This document shows, one piece after another, positions 16,286 to 25,400 of a DNA stretch of 64,000 nt. The DNA comes from Mucilaginibacter endophyticus (GTDB taxonomy: Bacteria; Bacteroidota; Bacteroidia; Sphingobacteriales; Sphingobacteriaceae), in the NCBI RefSeq assembly GCF_003351025.1, contig NZ_QPCG01000004.1:434001-498000 (forward strand). The letters run 5' to 3'. Below the pieces are notes generated by a model. It saw only the letters and a program-made list of their open reading frames with translations. It had not been told where the DNA came from and made no database searches. The position numbers and the translations under genes were made by a program. Position 1 is the first letter of the stretch. Every line of letters starts with the position of its first letter.

Positions 16286-16891
16286 ATGATCAACACTATC
16301 ATATTTGATCTGGGCGCTGTCCTGATTGATTGGAACCCGCATTATTTATATCGCACCCTGTTTACCGATGAGCAGGAAATGAAAGATTTTCTGGCCAATA
16401 TCTGTACATCCGACTGGAATGAAGAACAGGATGCCGGGCGGTCGCTACAGGAAGGTACTGATCTGCTTGTTGCTCAACATCCCGAACACGAAGCTAACAT
16501 TCGGGCTTTCTATTCGCGCTGGGTTGAGATGCTGGGCGAACCACTTCATGGCACAGTTGAAATTTTTAAACAATTAAAAGCAAGCGGTAGGTACACGATT
16601 TATGCGTTAACCAATTGGTCGGCCGAAACTTTCCCTTTTGCCTTGGAGCGTTATGCTTTTTTGAACTGGTTTGACGGCATTGTAATGTCCGGCGCCGAAA
16701 AAATGCGAAAGCCATCACCTGCTTTTTACCAGCTCTTACTTGATCGTTATGATGTAAAAGCCAACGAAGCTTTATTTATTGACGATAATTATCGCAATAT
16801 ATTAGCAGCCGAAAAAATGGGGATCAAAAGTACTCACTTTACGTCAGCAGAGATTTTGGAGGTTGAGTTAAAAGGCCTGGGAGTATTATAA
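16286..16891 (+). CDS. HAD superfamily hydrolase (HAD-IA type phosphatase)
   Basis: The protein of 201 residues has the HAD motifs: nucleophile Asp8 in IIFDLGAVLIDW, a Thr/Asn motif II in YALTNWSAETFPF, a Lys in AEKMRKPSPAFY and the acidic motif IV FIDDNYRNI. The alpha-helical cap between residues 15 and 90 marks subfamily IA, as in small phosphatases and haloacid dehalogenases. The substrate is unknown. The frame is open from 16256, but ATG 16286 (MINTIIFDLG) fits the family start. It is divergent from the toxin-antitoxin pair. Confidence 0.92.
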   Translation: MINTIIFDLGAVLIDWNPHYLYRTLFTDEQEMKDFLANICTSDWNEEQDAGRSLQEGTDLLVAQHPEHEANIRAFYSRWVEMLGEPLHGTVEIFKQLKASGRYTIYALTNWSAETFPFALERYAFLNWFDGIVMSGAEKMRKPSPAFYQLLLDRYDVKANEALFIDDNYRNILAAEKMGIKSTHFTSAEILEVELKGLGVL

Positions 16892-16937
16892 AAACTGTTC
16901 AAGGCGGCTGTGGGGACACGGCCTCCGGATAAAAAAT

Positions 16938-17024
16938 ATCATTGCGAGCGATAGCGTGGCAATCTCGTAGCAAATGCATTTCCAATCTGTATGGCTACGA
17001 GATTGCTTCGTTCCTCGCAATGAC
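16938..17024. repeat. Palindromic intergenic element, family A, copy 5
   Basis: This copy is in the opposite orientation to copies 2 and 4: the left arm has the TAGCGTGGCAATC variant and the right arm has GATTGCTTCGTTCC then TCGCAATGAC. It lies between the convergent HAD and DUF5808 genes. Confidence 0.9.
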
Positions 17025-17052
17025 ATGAAGTTGAGGTGTCTCAACGCGCAAA

Positions 17053-17250
17053 CTACTTACTTGGCGCTATTATCCACGCTACAACTACCAGCGCCAATAA
17101 TATGCCCATAATCAAATAGCTAACCGGCCGGGCAAAATTCAGCGTCCAGCCGAGGTATTTAATTCTTTTGGGTACGATTATACGGTTGTCATCCTTGTTG
17201 TAATAAAACACACCGTATTTGTAATTGCTAAGGTCTTCTGTAGGCTCCAT
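17053..17250 (-). CDS. DUF5808 small membrane protein
   Basis: The 65-residue protein has the DUF5808 signature (YKYGVFYYNKDDNRIIVPKR then GWTLNFARP) and one C-terminal transmembrane helix (about 41-62). The function of the domain is unknown. It lies 15 bases downstream of cysM on the same strand and is probably the last gene of the cysE-cysM transcript. Confidence 0.87.
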   Translation of the reverse strand: MEPTEDLSNYKYGVFYYNKDDNRIIVPKRIKYLGWTLNFARPVSYLIMGILLALVVVAWIIAPSK

Positions 17251-17265
17251 AATTAAAGGGTAGTA

Positions 17266-18138
17266 TTATCCAAACAACTCGCTGCTTAAATACCTGTCGC
17301 CACGGTCGCAGCAGATGAATACGATTACGCCTTCTTCCAGTTCCTGGGCCAGCTTTATAGCAGCTGATAGCGCCCCACCACTGCTCATCCCTGCAAACAC
17401 ACCTTCTACTTTAGCCATCTGGCGGGCCATTTGAGTGGCATCTTCCTGGGAGATGTCCATCACCCGGTCAACCCGAGTAGCATCAAAAATCTTAGGGAGG
17501 TATTCTTCCGGCCACCTGCGGATACCCGGGATCGATGAACCCTCAACGGGCTGACAACCTACAATCTGCACATTGGCATTTTGCTCCTTCAAATATCTCG
17601 AACAGCCCATAATTGTACCTGTTGTACCCATAGCGCTTACAAAGTGGGTGATCTTGCCTTCGGTATCCTTCCAGATCTCGGGGCCGGTAGTTTTCACGTG
17701 CGCCATATAGTTATCCGGATTGGCGAATTGGTTCAGCAGAAAATATTCGCCGGTAGCGGCTTTTTCTTCGGCATAATCGCGGCAAAGCTCAATTCCTTCC
17801 AGCAAGGTAACTTTAGCACCAAAGGCTTCCATGGTAAGCGTACGCTCGCGGGTGGAGTTTGAGGGCATAACCAGTTCTATCTCCAAGTCAAATAAACGGG
17901 CTATCATCGCCAGCGCAATACCCGTGTTACCGCTTGTAGCTTCAATCAGCTTGGTGCCGGGTTTGATATCGCCGCGCTCAATGGCGCTCCTGATCATGTT
18001 GAGGGAAGCACGGTCTTTCACGCTGCCCCCCGGGTTATTTCCCTCCAGCTTAGCGAAGATCTGCACTTTGGGATTCGGATTCAGCTTTTTTATTTCTACC
18101 ATAGGCGTATTGCCTATCAGGTCTATTAATCCAGCCAT
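17266..18138 (-). CDS. cysM: Cysteine synthase B (O-acetylserine sulfhydrylase)
   Basis: The 290-residue PLP enzyme has the PLP lysine K41 in NPGGSVKDRA, the substrate loop EATSGNTGIALA (about 65-76) and the phosphate loop SAMGTTGTIMG. The shorter length and the C-terminal region (VFAGMSSGGALSAA, then FICCDRGDRYLSSELF) fit CysM rather than the longer CysK. It makes L-cysteine from O-acetylserine and sulfide or thiosulfate. It follows cysE on the same strand with a 25-base gap, so the two steps of cysteine synthesis are paired here. Confidence 0.95.
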   Translation of the reverse strand: MAGLIDLIGNTPMVEIKKLNPNPKVQIFAKLEGNNPGGSVKDRASLNMIRSAIERGDIKPGTKLIEATSGNTGIALAMIARLFDLEIELVMPSNSTRERTLTMEAFGAKVTLLEGIELCRDYAEEKAATGEYFLLNQFANPDNYMAHVKTTGPEIWKDTEGKITHFVSAMGTTGTIMGCSRYLKEQNANVQIVGCQPVEGSSIPGIRRWPEEYLPKIFDATRVDRVMDISQEDATQMARQMAKVEGVFAGMSSGGALSAAIKLAQELEEGVIVFICCDRGDRYLSSELFG

Positions 18139-18163
18139 TGTATATTTTTATTAAGTAAATGCT

Positions 18164-18994
18164 CTATTTTTTGTGCCCGAACAGTTTTATGCTCAGCCTT
18201 TTCAAAATCCTATGATTTGGGGCATGATAAACCTTTGAGTTGGGTGGCAAACTTTTGGTAAGCCAAACGTTCCCTCCTACTACACTATTGTGCCCAATAA
18301 TGGTTTCTCCGCCTAAAATAGTAGCACCTGAGTAAATTACTACATTATCCTGAACTGTGGGGTGCCTTTTGGTATTCGCCATGCTTTTATCTACACTCAA
18401 GGCCCCGAGGGTAACGCCCTGATATAATTTTACATGCTTGCCTATTATACAGCTTTCGCCAATAACAATACCGGTGCCATGATCTATATAGAAATACTCG
18501 TCTATTTTGGCAGCAGGATGAATGTCGATCCCTGTTTTTGAATGCGCGTATTCGGTAAGGATCCGCGGCAGCAAAGGAATATCATCAACATAAAGGCTGT
18601 GCGCCACACGATAAAGCGAAATGGCATAAAAGCCCGGATAAGTACGGATCACTTCAAACTCACTGCGGGCAGCAGGGTCGCCGTTAAAAATAGCCTGGAT
18701 ATCGGTATTCAGCACACGAAATAATTCGGGAAGCCCCTCAAAGAATTTTTTTGACAGTTTTGAGGTATCGCAATTGCTGCAGGCCTTGGTGGCATGCATA
18801 ATTTCGCACAGTTCATTCTCAAGCCTTAAAAACTCATCCTTCAGCTCATCTACCGAAGCAAACTGTTTGCCGGTTTGTTCGGGATACAGCAAATGGATCA
18901 CTTTAAGCGCCCAGGCCGTAATTTCACGGTTTGAAGGCACAGCCTCCAGGTTTTGCTGTTTAGCAAAAATATGTTGATAAAAATCCTGACTCAT
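18164..18994 (-). CDS. cysE: Serine O-acetyltransferase
   Basis: The 276-residue protein has a helical N-terminal domain and a C-terminal left-handed beta-helix of hexapeptide repeats (from GIDIHPAAKI onward), with the catalytic DHGTGIVIGE motif. It acetylates serine with acetyl-CoA to give O-acetylserine for CysM. The form is the EpsC-like type usual in Bacteroidota. CysE normally binds cysteine synthase through its C-terminal Ile; here the tail is LFGHKK, so the classical complex with CysK may not form. It is the first gene of the cysE-cysM-DUF5808 unit. Confidence 0.95.
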   Translation of the reverse strand: MSQDFYQHIFAKQQNLEAVPSNREITAWALKVIHLLYPEQTGKQFASVDELKDEFLRLENELCEIMHATKACSNCDTSKLSKKFFEGLPELFRVLNTDIQAIFNGDPAARSEFEVIRTYPGFYAISLYRVAHSLYVDDIPLLPRILTEYAHSKTGIDIHPAAKIDEYFYIDHGTGIVIGESCIIGKHVKLYQGVTLGALSVDKSMANTKRHPTVQDNVVIYSGATILGGETIIGHNSVVGGNVWLTKSLPPNSKVYHAPNHRILKRLSIKLFGHKK

Positions 18995-19120
18995 GTTTTA
19001 TGGTGGGCTGTTTTGGGAAAACAACCATTAACAGTACAAGTTTATATAAAAGATTGTTGTTAATATGTAAAATGAGCTGGATAATTGATATTTGGTTATA
19101 AAAACATCGATACCCAACCT

Positions 19121-19561
19121 ATGAAAGATCAAATAATTGCCACAGTAACAGCCCTGTTTAGCGGAGCAGATGAACGGGACTGGGCCAAAGTTAAAAACGC
19201 GTTTGCCGAAAACGTAGAGCTTGATTATAGCTCCATGACCGGAAACCCGGCCGGCACTGCGTCATCTAACGATATTATTGCCGCATGGCGGGGCCTCTTG
19301 CCCGGCTTTGACAGAACCCACCATCAACTGGCCGATTTTTATGTGATGCAAAACGGCACGGTAGCCCTGGTGCATTATTATGGCAAGGCCGATCATTTTA
19401 TTGGCGACGAGCTATGGATTGTGGAAGGCACTTATGATACCGAGCTTATTGAAACCGATGGCAAATGGATCGTCACCAAGCATAAACTTAACCTTATTAA
19501 GCAGGATGGTAATATGGATTTACCGGCGAAGGCTGCGGCAAGAGTCTCGGAGCAGAGTTGA
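19121..19561 (+). CDS. SnoaL/NTF2-like family protein
   Basis: The protein of 146 residues has the NTF2-like cone fold pattern: N-terminal helices (VTALFSGADERDWAKVKNAFAENVELDY), then strands ending in LWIVEGTYDTELIETDGKWIVTKHKLNLI. SnoaL-like proteins are often small hydrolases, isomerases or polyketide cyclases; the substrate cannot be inferred. The frame is open from 19085, but ATG 19121 (MKDQIIATV) fits better. It is divergent from cysE. Confidence 0.82.
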   Translation: MKDQIIATVTALFSGADERDWAKVKNAFAENVELDYSSMTGNPAGTASSNDIIAAWRGLLPGFDRTHHQLADFYVMQNGTVALVHYYGKADHFIGDELWIVEGTYDTELIETDGKWIVTKHKLNLIKQDGNMDLPAKAAARVSEQS

Positions 19562-19573
19562 ATGGGCAAAGAG

Positions 19574-19649
19574 GGTGTCAGTCTGAGCCTGTCGAAGACT
19601 CATGCGTAGAGGCCTACCCGCCATACTTCGACGCGCTCAGTATGACACC
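19574..19649. repeat. Inverted repeat with GGTGTCA ends
   Basis: The segment begins GGTGTCAGTCTGAGCC then TGTCGAAGACT and ends with the imperfect inverse CTTCGACGCGCTCAG then TATGACACC. It lies directly after the SnoaL-like gene and next to the 31-bp palindrome at 19659. It is a separate intergenic repeat family. Confidence 0.8.
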
Positions 19650-19658
19650 TTTTTTGAA

Positions 19659-19689
19659 GACTTACGAAGTTTTAAAAACTTCGTAAGTC
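19659..19689. repeat. 31-bp palindrome, family B, copy 2
   Basis: GACTTACGAAGTTTT and AAAACTTCGTAAGTC form a near-perfect hairpin. It is almost identical to the copy at 9680-9710. It lies between the convergent SnoaL-like and DMT genes and could act as a terminator stem. Confidence 0.9.
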
Positions 19690-19699
19690 TGAGTTTACA

Positions 19700-20581
19700 C
19701 TATAAGTCTGCCTCTATCCTTTTTCTCCGGCTTAATCCCGCCTGCAATATCACAGAAACGATGATTACTAACAGCCCCGCATAAAAAGATACATTAAGCT
19801 GGCGGGATTCATTGAATAAAACCATCGCCAGTAAAATGCTATAAACTGGTTCCAGGTTAAAGGTTAGGTTGACCGTAAAGGCAGAAATCTTCTTTAAAAC
19901 CTCAGCCACCATTACATATAACCCAACGGTGCAAAAAAGCGCCAGAATGAGCAGGTACATTATGTCTAATGTACCCGGCAATATTGTTTTTGACGGGAAG
20001 AAATACAGATATACCGGTAGCACTATAGTTAAAGCAGCGCTTCCGGTCAGCATCTGGTACATGTTCATCACCGTGGCATCATACTTTTTAACCAGCCGCT
20101 CATTAAAAATAGTATACAGCGATGCCAGGAAAGATGATATTATCCCAAGTACAATCCCGGTACGGAACGAAGTATCGAAATGAAAGATCAAACCAATGCC
20201 AGCCAATGTAAGCGTGCTTAACAGAAGCTCGGTTATGTTAAACGGCTTCCTGTTGATAAGCGGGGCCAGGAACGCTGTAAAGAAACTGGTAAGGCAATAA
20301 CAAACTACGCCTACAGACACATTTGAATATTTGATGCTGGCATAAAAAAACACCCAATGAAAGGCTATCAATAACCCGGCCTTCCCCATTTCCCAAATGC
20401 TGGCCCGTGAGTGGTTAAACTGCGGCCTTTGAATCCAAACAATAACCAACAGGAATAAAAAAGAAAACAGGGTGCGGTACCAGGTGAGTAAATATTCGTT
20501 TAAAGAGATAAGTTTCCCGAACACGCCGGTAAAACCGGCAAGAACTACAGCTATATGTAACAGAACAAATGTTTTTTTCAT
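19700..20581 (-). CDS. EamA/DMT family transporter
   Basis: The 293-residue protein has about ten transmembrane helices in two repeats of the EamA domain. Typical sites are ISLNEYLLTWYRTLFSF in helix 2 and a second-half motif FTVNLTFNLEPVYSILLAMVLFNE. Family members export metabolites such as amino acids, or carry nucleotide sugars; the substrate is unknown. It is monocistronic on the minus strand. Confidence 0.9.
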   Translation of the reverse strand: MKKTFVLLHIAVVLAGFTGVFGKLISLNEYLLTWYRTLFSFLFLLVIVWIQRPQFNHSRASIWEMGKAGLLIAFHWVFFYASIKYSNVSVGVVCYCLTSFFTAFLAPLINRKPFNITELLLSTLTLAGIGLIFHFDTSFRTGIVLGIISSFLASLYTIFNERLVKKYDATVMNMYQMLTGSAALTIVLPVYLYFFPSKTILPGTLDIMYLLILALFCTVGLYVMVAEVLKKISAFTVNLTFNLEPVYSILLAMVLFNESRQLNVSFYAGLLVIIVSVILQAGLSRRKRIEADL

Positions 20582-21010
20582 TTTTTGCTAAAATAAGATT
20601 GAGCGGGCAAACACAACGATGCATATGATTGCCCGCGTTAAATTAAATTGTTTTGAAAATGGCGTTGAAAAAGGATCAAATACAGTTGCACTACAACTGA
20701 TTTTGATTAGCAAAAAAGAAAGAATGGTGGATCATTAAAAAAAGGCTCCGAGACCAAAAATGTCCGGATAAGAGATTTGAGATTCTCTTTGGCGCCATAT
20801 TTAATGTTTGCTGTTATCATTTGTTGATAAGCCAAAGATAGGAAAAAGTTTTATTGCGCCAATACATTGTGTTGTTTTGACACTAAAAATCGGATCAAAC
20901 TGTCCTTTCCTCGCAAGCAGTTTATGGCGTATAAGATTTCTCTTTCGCCCTACGCACCACTCCTCCCGTGCTCTATCGAAATGACGTCGGCTTTTTTTAA
21001 TTTCTGTTAA
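20582..21010. other. Non-coding gap
   Basis: This stretch of about 430 bases between the minus-strand DMT transporter and the terminator of the glutathione peroxidase shows no supported gene, RNA or repeat. The part next to 20581 presumably carries the DMT gene promoter. Confidence 0.5.
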
Positions 21011-21040
21011 TAAAAAAAGCCCCGGCTATCGCCGGGGCCT
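21011..21040 (-). terminator. Intrinsic terminator of the glutathione peroxidase gene
   Basis: Read on the minus strand, GCCCCGGC (21038-21031) pairs with GCCGGGGC (21026-21019) across four bases and runs into seven T residues. It lies 24 bases after the stop codon. Confidence 0.93.
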
Positions 21041-21063
21041 GCATTTCTTCAATAACAAAACGC

Positions 21064-21579
21064 TTAGTTCAGGTATTTGGTAATATCCTCAGATAGCGGA
21101 GTTGTTTGTGACCTGAAACGGTGGATCAGTTTGCCATTTTCGTCTATCAGGAATTTTTCAAAGTTCCATTTAATGTCGCCGGTAAAATCTGGGTTTGGAG
21201 CTGTTGTCAGGTATTGGAACAAGGGATCGATATCCAAACCTAAAACGCTAACCTTTCCGCTCATCGGGAATTTTACGTTAAAGTTTTCTTTGCAAAAGGT
21301 TTTGATGTCCTGATTTGTACCTGGTTCCTGACCGCCAAAGTTATTGGCCGGGAAGCCTACTACTACCAGCTTGCCTTTGTATTGCTCAGACAGTTTTTCC
21401 AGATCGGCGTATTGTTTGGTGAAGCCGCATTTTGAGGCGGTGTTTACGATCAATACTTTTTTGCCTTTGTATTTAGCTAAGCTAAAATCCTTGCCGTCGA
21501 TAGTTTTCAGTTTAAAATCATATACTGAAGATGGTGCAGCAGCAAATAATAAGGCGATGATGAGTGCCAGTGTTTTCAT
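21064..21579 (-). CDS. Glutathione peroxidase family thiol peroxidase, exported
   Basis: The 171-residue protein has a short hydrophobic signal (residues 1-16, cut near APSS). The catalytic residues of the family are present: C51 in NTASKCGFT, Q84 in FGGQEPG, and W138-N139 in KWNFEKFLI. The Cys form usually works with thioredoxin rather than glutathione, reducing peroxides in the periplasm here. It has its own terminator and is probably monocistronic. Confidence 0.94.
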   Translation of the reverse strand: MKTLALIIALLFAAAPSSVYDFKLKTIDGKDFSLAKYKGKKVLIVNTASKCGFTKQYADLEKLSEQYKGKLVVVGFPANNFGGQEPGTNQDIKTFCKENFNVKFPMSGKVSVLGLDIDPLFQYLTTAPNPDFTGDIKWNFEKFLIDENGKLIHRFRSQTTPLSEDITKYLN

Positions 21580-21622
21580 GGTTTTTACAATTGATTGTTA
21601 ATAATCCAGCATAAAAGTAAAG

Positions 21623-22048
21623 CTAAAAATTCCTTTTAGCTAAGTACTCATCTTCTTTTTGTGTCATTTTTTCTTTTGTAACAACACTTTTATCGGTATA
21701 ACCTAAAAGGTGCAGGGCCCCGTGAATAATAACACGGTGCAGTTCGTTGGTTTCGCCGGTTTTAAACTTGGCGCCGTTTTCACGGATCCGGTCAATCGAG
21801 ATAAAAATATCACCAACAATATCGCCCTCCACTTCCGAATTGTCAAAAGTTACGATATCGGTAAAAGTATCATGATCAAGATATTGCTGGTTTATTTGCA
21901 GCAGGTACGCGTCTGAGCAAAAAATGTAATTAAGCTCTTTCAGTTTAAAGCCTTCAGCAGTTAGCGTGTCCTTTATCCACTGTCTTAATAGTGCTTTTTG
22001 TTTCGGCTTAAAGGTAGTGTCTTCCTCAAAAAAATTAATAGCGGGCAT
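21623..22048 (-). CDS. ybeY: Endoribonuclease YbeY (rRNA maturation factor)
   Basis: The 141-residue protein has the UPF0054 metal site HGALHLLGYTD. The third His of the usual HGxLHLxGxDH motif is not at its normal place, as is common in Bacteroidota members. YbeY takes part in 16S rRNA 3'-end processing and ribosome quality control. The start codon at 22048 touches the stop of the RsbW-like gene, so they are coupled. It is the last gene of the DUF4175 / RsbW-like / ybeY unit. Confidence 0.93.
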   Translation of the reverse strand: MPAINFFEEDTTFKPKQKALLRQWIKDTLTAEGFKLKELNYIFCSDAYLLQINQQYLDHDTFTDIVTFDNSEVEGDIVGDIFISIDRIRENGAKFKTGETNELHRVIIHGALHLLGYTDKSVVTKEKMTQKEDEYLAKRNF

Positions 22049-22470
22049 CAGATCTTAAAGTGAAGTTCAATTTCATTACCCGAGGCATTGAAAATGCATT
22101 GATCGGCAAGGTGTTTAATGATAAACACACCGCGGCCAGTAAGGTTCTCCAGGTTTTCGGGGGCAGTAGGATCGGCAAGGTTATTATAGTCGAAGCCGGG
22201 GCCTTCATCGGTAACGGTCCAGATAATACGTTTCGGTTCTACTTCCGCATTAACAATCACCTTTTTAGTCTCATCCTGTTTGTTACCGTGTATGATGGCG
22301 TTAATAACCGCTTCATTAAGGCAGGTCATCATATTGGCGAAGGTATCCTCTTCAACATGATATTTATCAGCAATTTCTTCTATCAGCTGCTCAAGCAACG
22401 CTATGCTCTCCGGTTTTGACGGTAGCTGCAACGTGTATAGCTCGCTGGTTTGAACATTTGCCTCTTCCAT
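22048..22470 (-). CDS. RsbW-like ATP-binding protein (anti-sigma factor kinase family)
   Basis: The protein of 140 residues is a stand-alone GHKL ATPase: N box NEAVINAIIHGNK, G1 box DEGPGFD, G2 box GRGVFIIKHLAD. RsbW/SpoIIAB-type proteins bind sigma factors or phosphorylate STAS antagonists; which of these applies here is unknown. The ATG at 22470 is preferred because it lies one base after the upstream stop and gives the expected N-terminus (MEEANVQTSELY); the frame is open to 22494. Confidence 0.88.
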   Translation of the reverse strand: MEEANVQTSELYTLQLPSKPESIALLEQLIEEIADKYHVEEDTFANMMTCLNEAVINAIIHGNKQDETKKVIVNAEVEPKRIIWTVTDEGPGFDYNNLADPTAPENLENLTGRGVFIIKHLADQCIFNASGNEIELHFKI

Positions 22471-22471
22471 A

Positions 22472-25400
22472 TTATTTGGCGTTAAGTTGATCAAAGTAAG
22501 ATTTTATTTTTTGTTTATAATACAAATTAAGTGCCGGAGATACTGTTCTGATCTGCTCCGTCTGTTTCGCTTTTTGTTGCTGGTACCCCTGCAGTGCTTT
22601 TATATAACCCGGTGGCAAATCCTTGCCCGCATTGCTCTCCCGTTGCTGATCCTGATCTCTTTGCTGCTCGGCCTTTTCGGCCTCTAATAATCGGGTTTGT
22701 ATCTGCTGCTGCCTTTTTAGCGCGTCATCTGTAATCCTCCTGTTTACGAGATCACGTTCCGTTTGTTCCATTTCTTTCGAAATTTTATCCAAATTGCCCA
22801 ATCCTCCGGTGCCGTCTTTGTTTTCGTCCCTGTCAATTTGTTGCAATGCCTGCCGTATCATCTGCTGCTGACGTGCCATTTTAGCAAACTGCTCGCTCAT
22901 GCTGCCACTATTGCCCTGCTGGCCTTTACCCTGATTACCCTGTTGCTGCATTTGCTCGCGGGCCTTTTGCATGTTCTGACTAAGCTGCTGCTGCATTTTA
23001 GCCAGTTGCGATATTGATTGTTGCTTACCCTTGCCCCCTTTACCGCCCTTGTTCATCATTTTTTGCATTTGTTCCAGCGCCTCACTCAGCATCAGGGCCA
23101 AGTTGTTCATAGATGTCATGGCATATTGCTGATTGCGGTTTGCTTCAAGCGTGCGCCTGTCGCCCAACTGCTCAAGGGCCTGATCAATATGTTCGTTAAT
23201 ACTGGCTATCTCCTTGTTTACAGTCGACTGGATCTGCGGTACCCTCCTGCTGATAGCGTACAAACTATCCTCTGCGGTTTTCAGGTTATCCTTGATATCC
23301 TTCTGGCTTTGCGACAAAGTAACATATGATGGATCTGTAGGATTAGTGTTTTTAAGCGTTTGCATCAGCTTTTCCTGGTTAAATGAGCTGTTAACGAGGC
23401 TTTTCAACAATTCCCTTAACTGCTGCGCGTCAACAGCATTTTCTTTTGATTCGCCCTCGTCACTATCCTTTTGCATTTTGGCGGCAAGCGCTTTCATTTG
23501 TTTTGCTGCCTGCTGCTGCGATTTTGAAGCCTTTGAATTATCCTTTTTTTGCAGATCACCGGCGCTTTGATCCATCTGCTGCTCAATATCTTTGGTTTCT
23601 TTTTCGGGGTTCTGATAATCAGATTTTCGCTCAGCCTGATCGTTGGTTTTCTGTAATTCGTCAAAGCCTTTCTTTACATCCTGAAAATCCTGTTTCAGTT
23701 TATCCTGCTGCTGCTGCAAATTCTTCTGATCGGCCCCGGATTGTTTGGTTTCTTCGGATAGTTTTTGCTGTTGATCTGCCAGTTTATTCAGCTGGTCGAG
23801 GTTTTGATTCAGTTTTTGCTCAAACTCCAGTTTTTTGTACAATTCCAACACCCTGTCCAGCTCCTTTTTCAATGATTTATTATCCATCTGCATTTTAGAT
23901 AATTCATCGCGGGTGGCATCTTTTTGCTGCTCATTAAGCATTTGCTGCAGGTTTTGAAGCAGCTCTTTCGTTTTTTGATCAAGCACGTTATTAAACAGAT
24001 CCTCTATCTGTTTTTGCTTAGCCATGATCTCGTCCGTTTGCTGCTGATTTTCCTGGCGGTTGTATAAATTCTTTTTGTTATCGGCCTGGATATCCTTTAC
24101 CAGATCTTCCAGGTCTTTGCGTTTTTGCATCAGGTCTTCCACCTGCTTTTTCTCATCAAAGGAGAGCGTGTTTTTGTTTAGCAGATTCTGATTTAGCTTT
24201 TGCGCATCGCGCTCAACCTGGCCGGCTAATTTAATGGCCGATTGCATTTTTTCTTTTATAGCTTTTGACCCTGCGTTTAACTGTTGGTTAATCTCCTTGT
24301 TGTCAGGGACATTTAGTGTATGTTTTGCTGTACGGGCTGTTTTGTGTCCGGTCACTTCGTCGTTATCGGCAACCTCAAAAAAGTAGCTTACATGGTCGCC
24401 CGGATTGATGCCCATTTCCTTCAGGTTCCAGTAATAAAAGAAATCTGTTTGTGTCTGGGCCAAATCAGCATTAACTTTTTTGGTAAACTCTTTTGTTTTG
24501 CTACTACCGGTGGCTTCAATAGTATAATGAAACGTTAGCGACGAAAACCCGTGATCGTCCTGGATCTTGCCATTAAAATAAAAGGCTTTCATACTTACCG
24601 AATCCGGCTTCTCATCAACCATAATCGAAGGAGCTTCATCAGTAATAACATTAATACGATACGAAGCCGAATCGCTTTGATTTACTTGTGCGTTAACCGG
24701 TAAAAGTTTATAAACAGAATTTTTAAGCACCCGTTCGCGGTGCTCAAACACATCGGTACCGTTTTGCACTGCCGGGCGGCTTTGGCCATTCATATCAAAC
24801 ATCAGCGCGCTGGCATATTGTGTATGCAGCTGCCAGTTCACCGTTGTACCGGCCAGGATAGTTAAATCGCCGGCATTTAACAGCTTCTCATTTTTTTTAT
24901 GCAGATAGGCGGGATAATTCAGCTCGACGTCAAAATGAAGCAATGCCGGCTTTTGGTTCACCTTGATCTCGTAAACCACCGAACTAAAACCGTTACCCGA
25001 TAATTTAAACCTTGTATTTTGCTGCAGATTGCTAAACTGATAATGAAAACGGCTGATGTTATCCTTATCCAGCTTAAAGGTATTTTCACCGGCTTCAACA
25101 TAGACATCGGCAGGCAACTTATCGCCCTCCAGTTTAATATCAACCTTCAAATCATTCCCCTGAACAACCGACAGGGTTTTGTTCAACACAATAAACTTAA
25201 ACGGGGCGGCAGGCACAAAGTATTCATTATGCCTGATGAGCCGCTTGGTACTTTCGGTTAGTACCGATGGCGCCGCTAATGCTATGATAATGATTACCCC
25301 CAGCGGACCAAGGACCCATTTTAAATACTTAGTATTCTCCTTAAGGTTGATGGCCGACGGAAAACTCACCGGTTTAAGTGCTTCTATCTTTTGGTCGATA

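Noticed and set aside
573..17024. CRISPR array
   Set aside because: The GTCATT..AATGAC elements are single, kilobases apart and palindromic, with variable inner parts. There is no regular repeat-spacer array and no cas gene.
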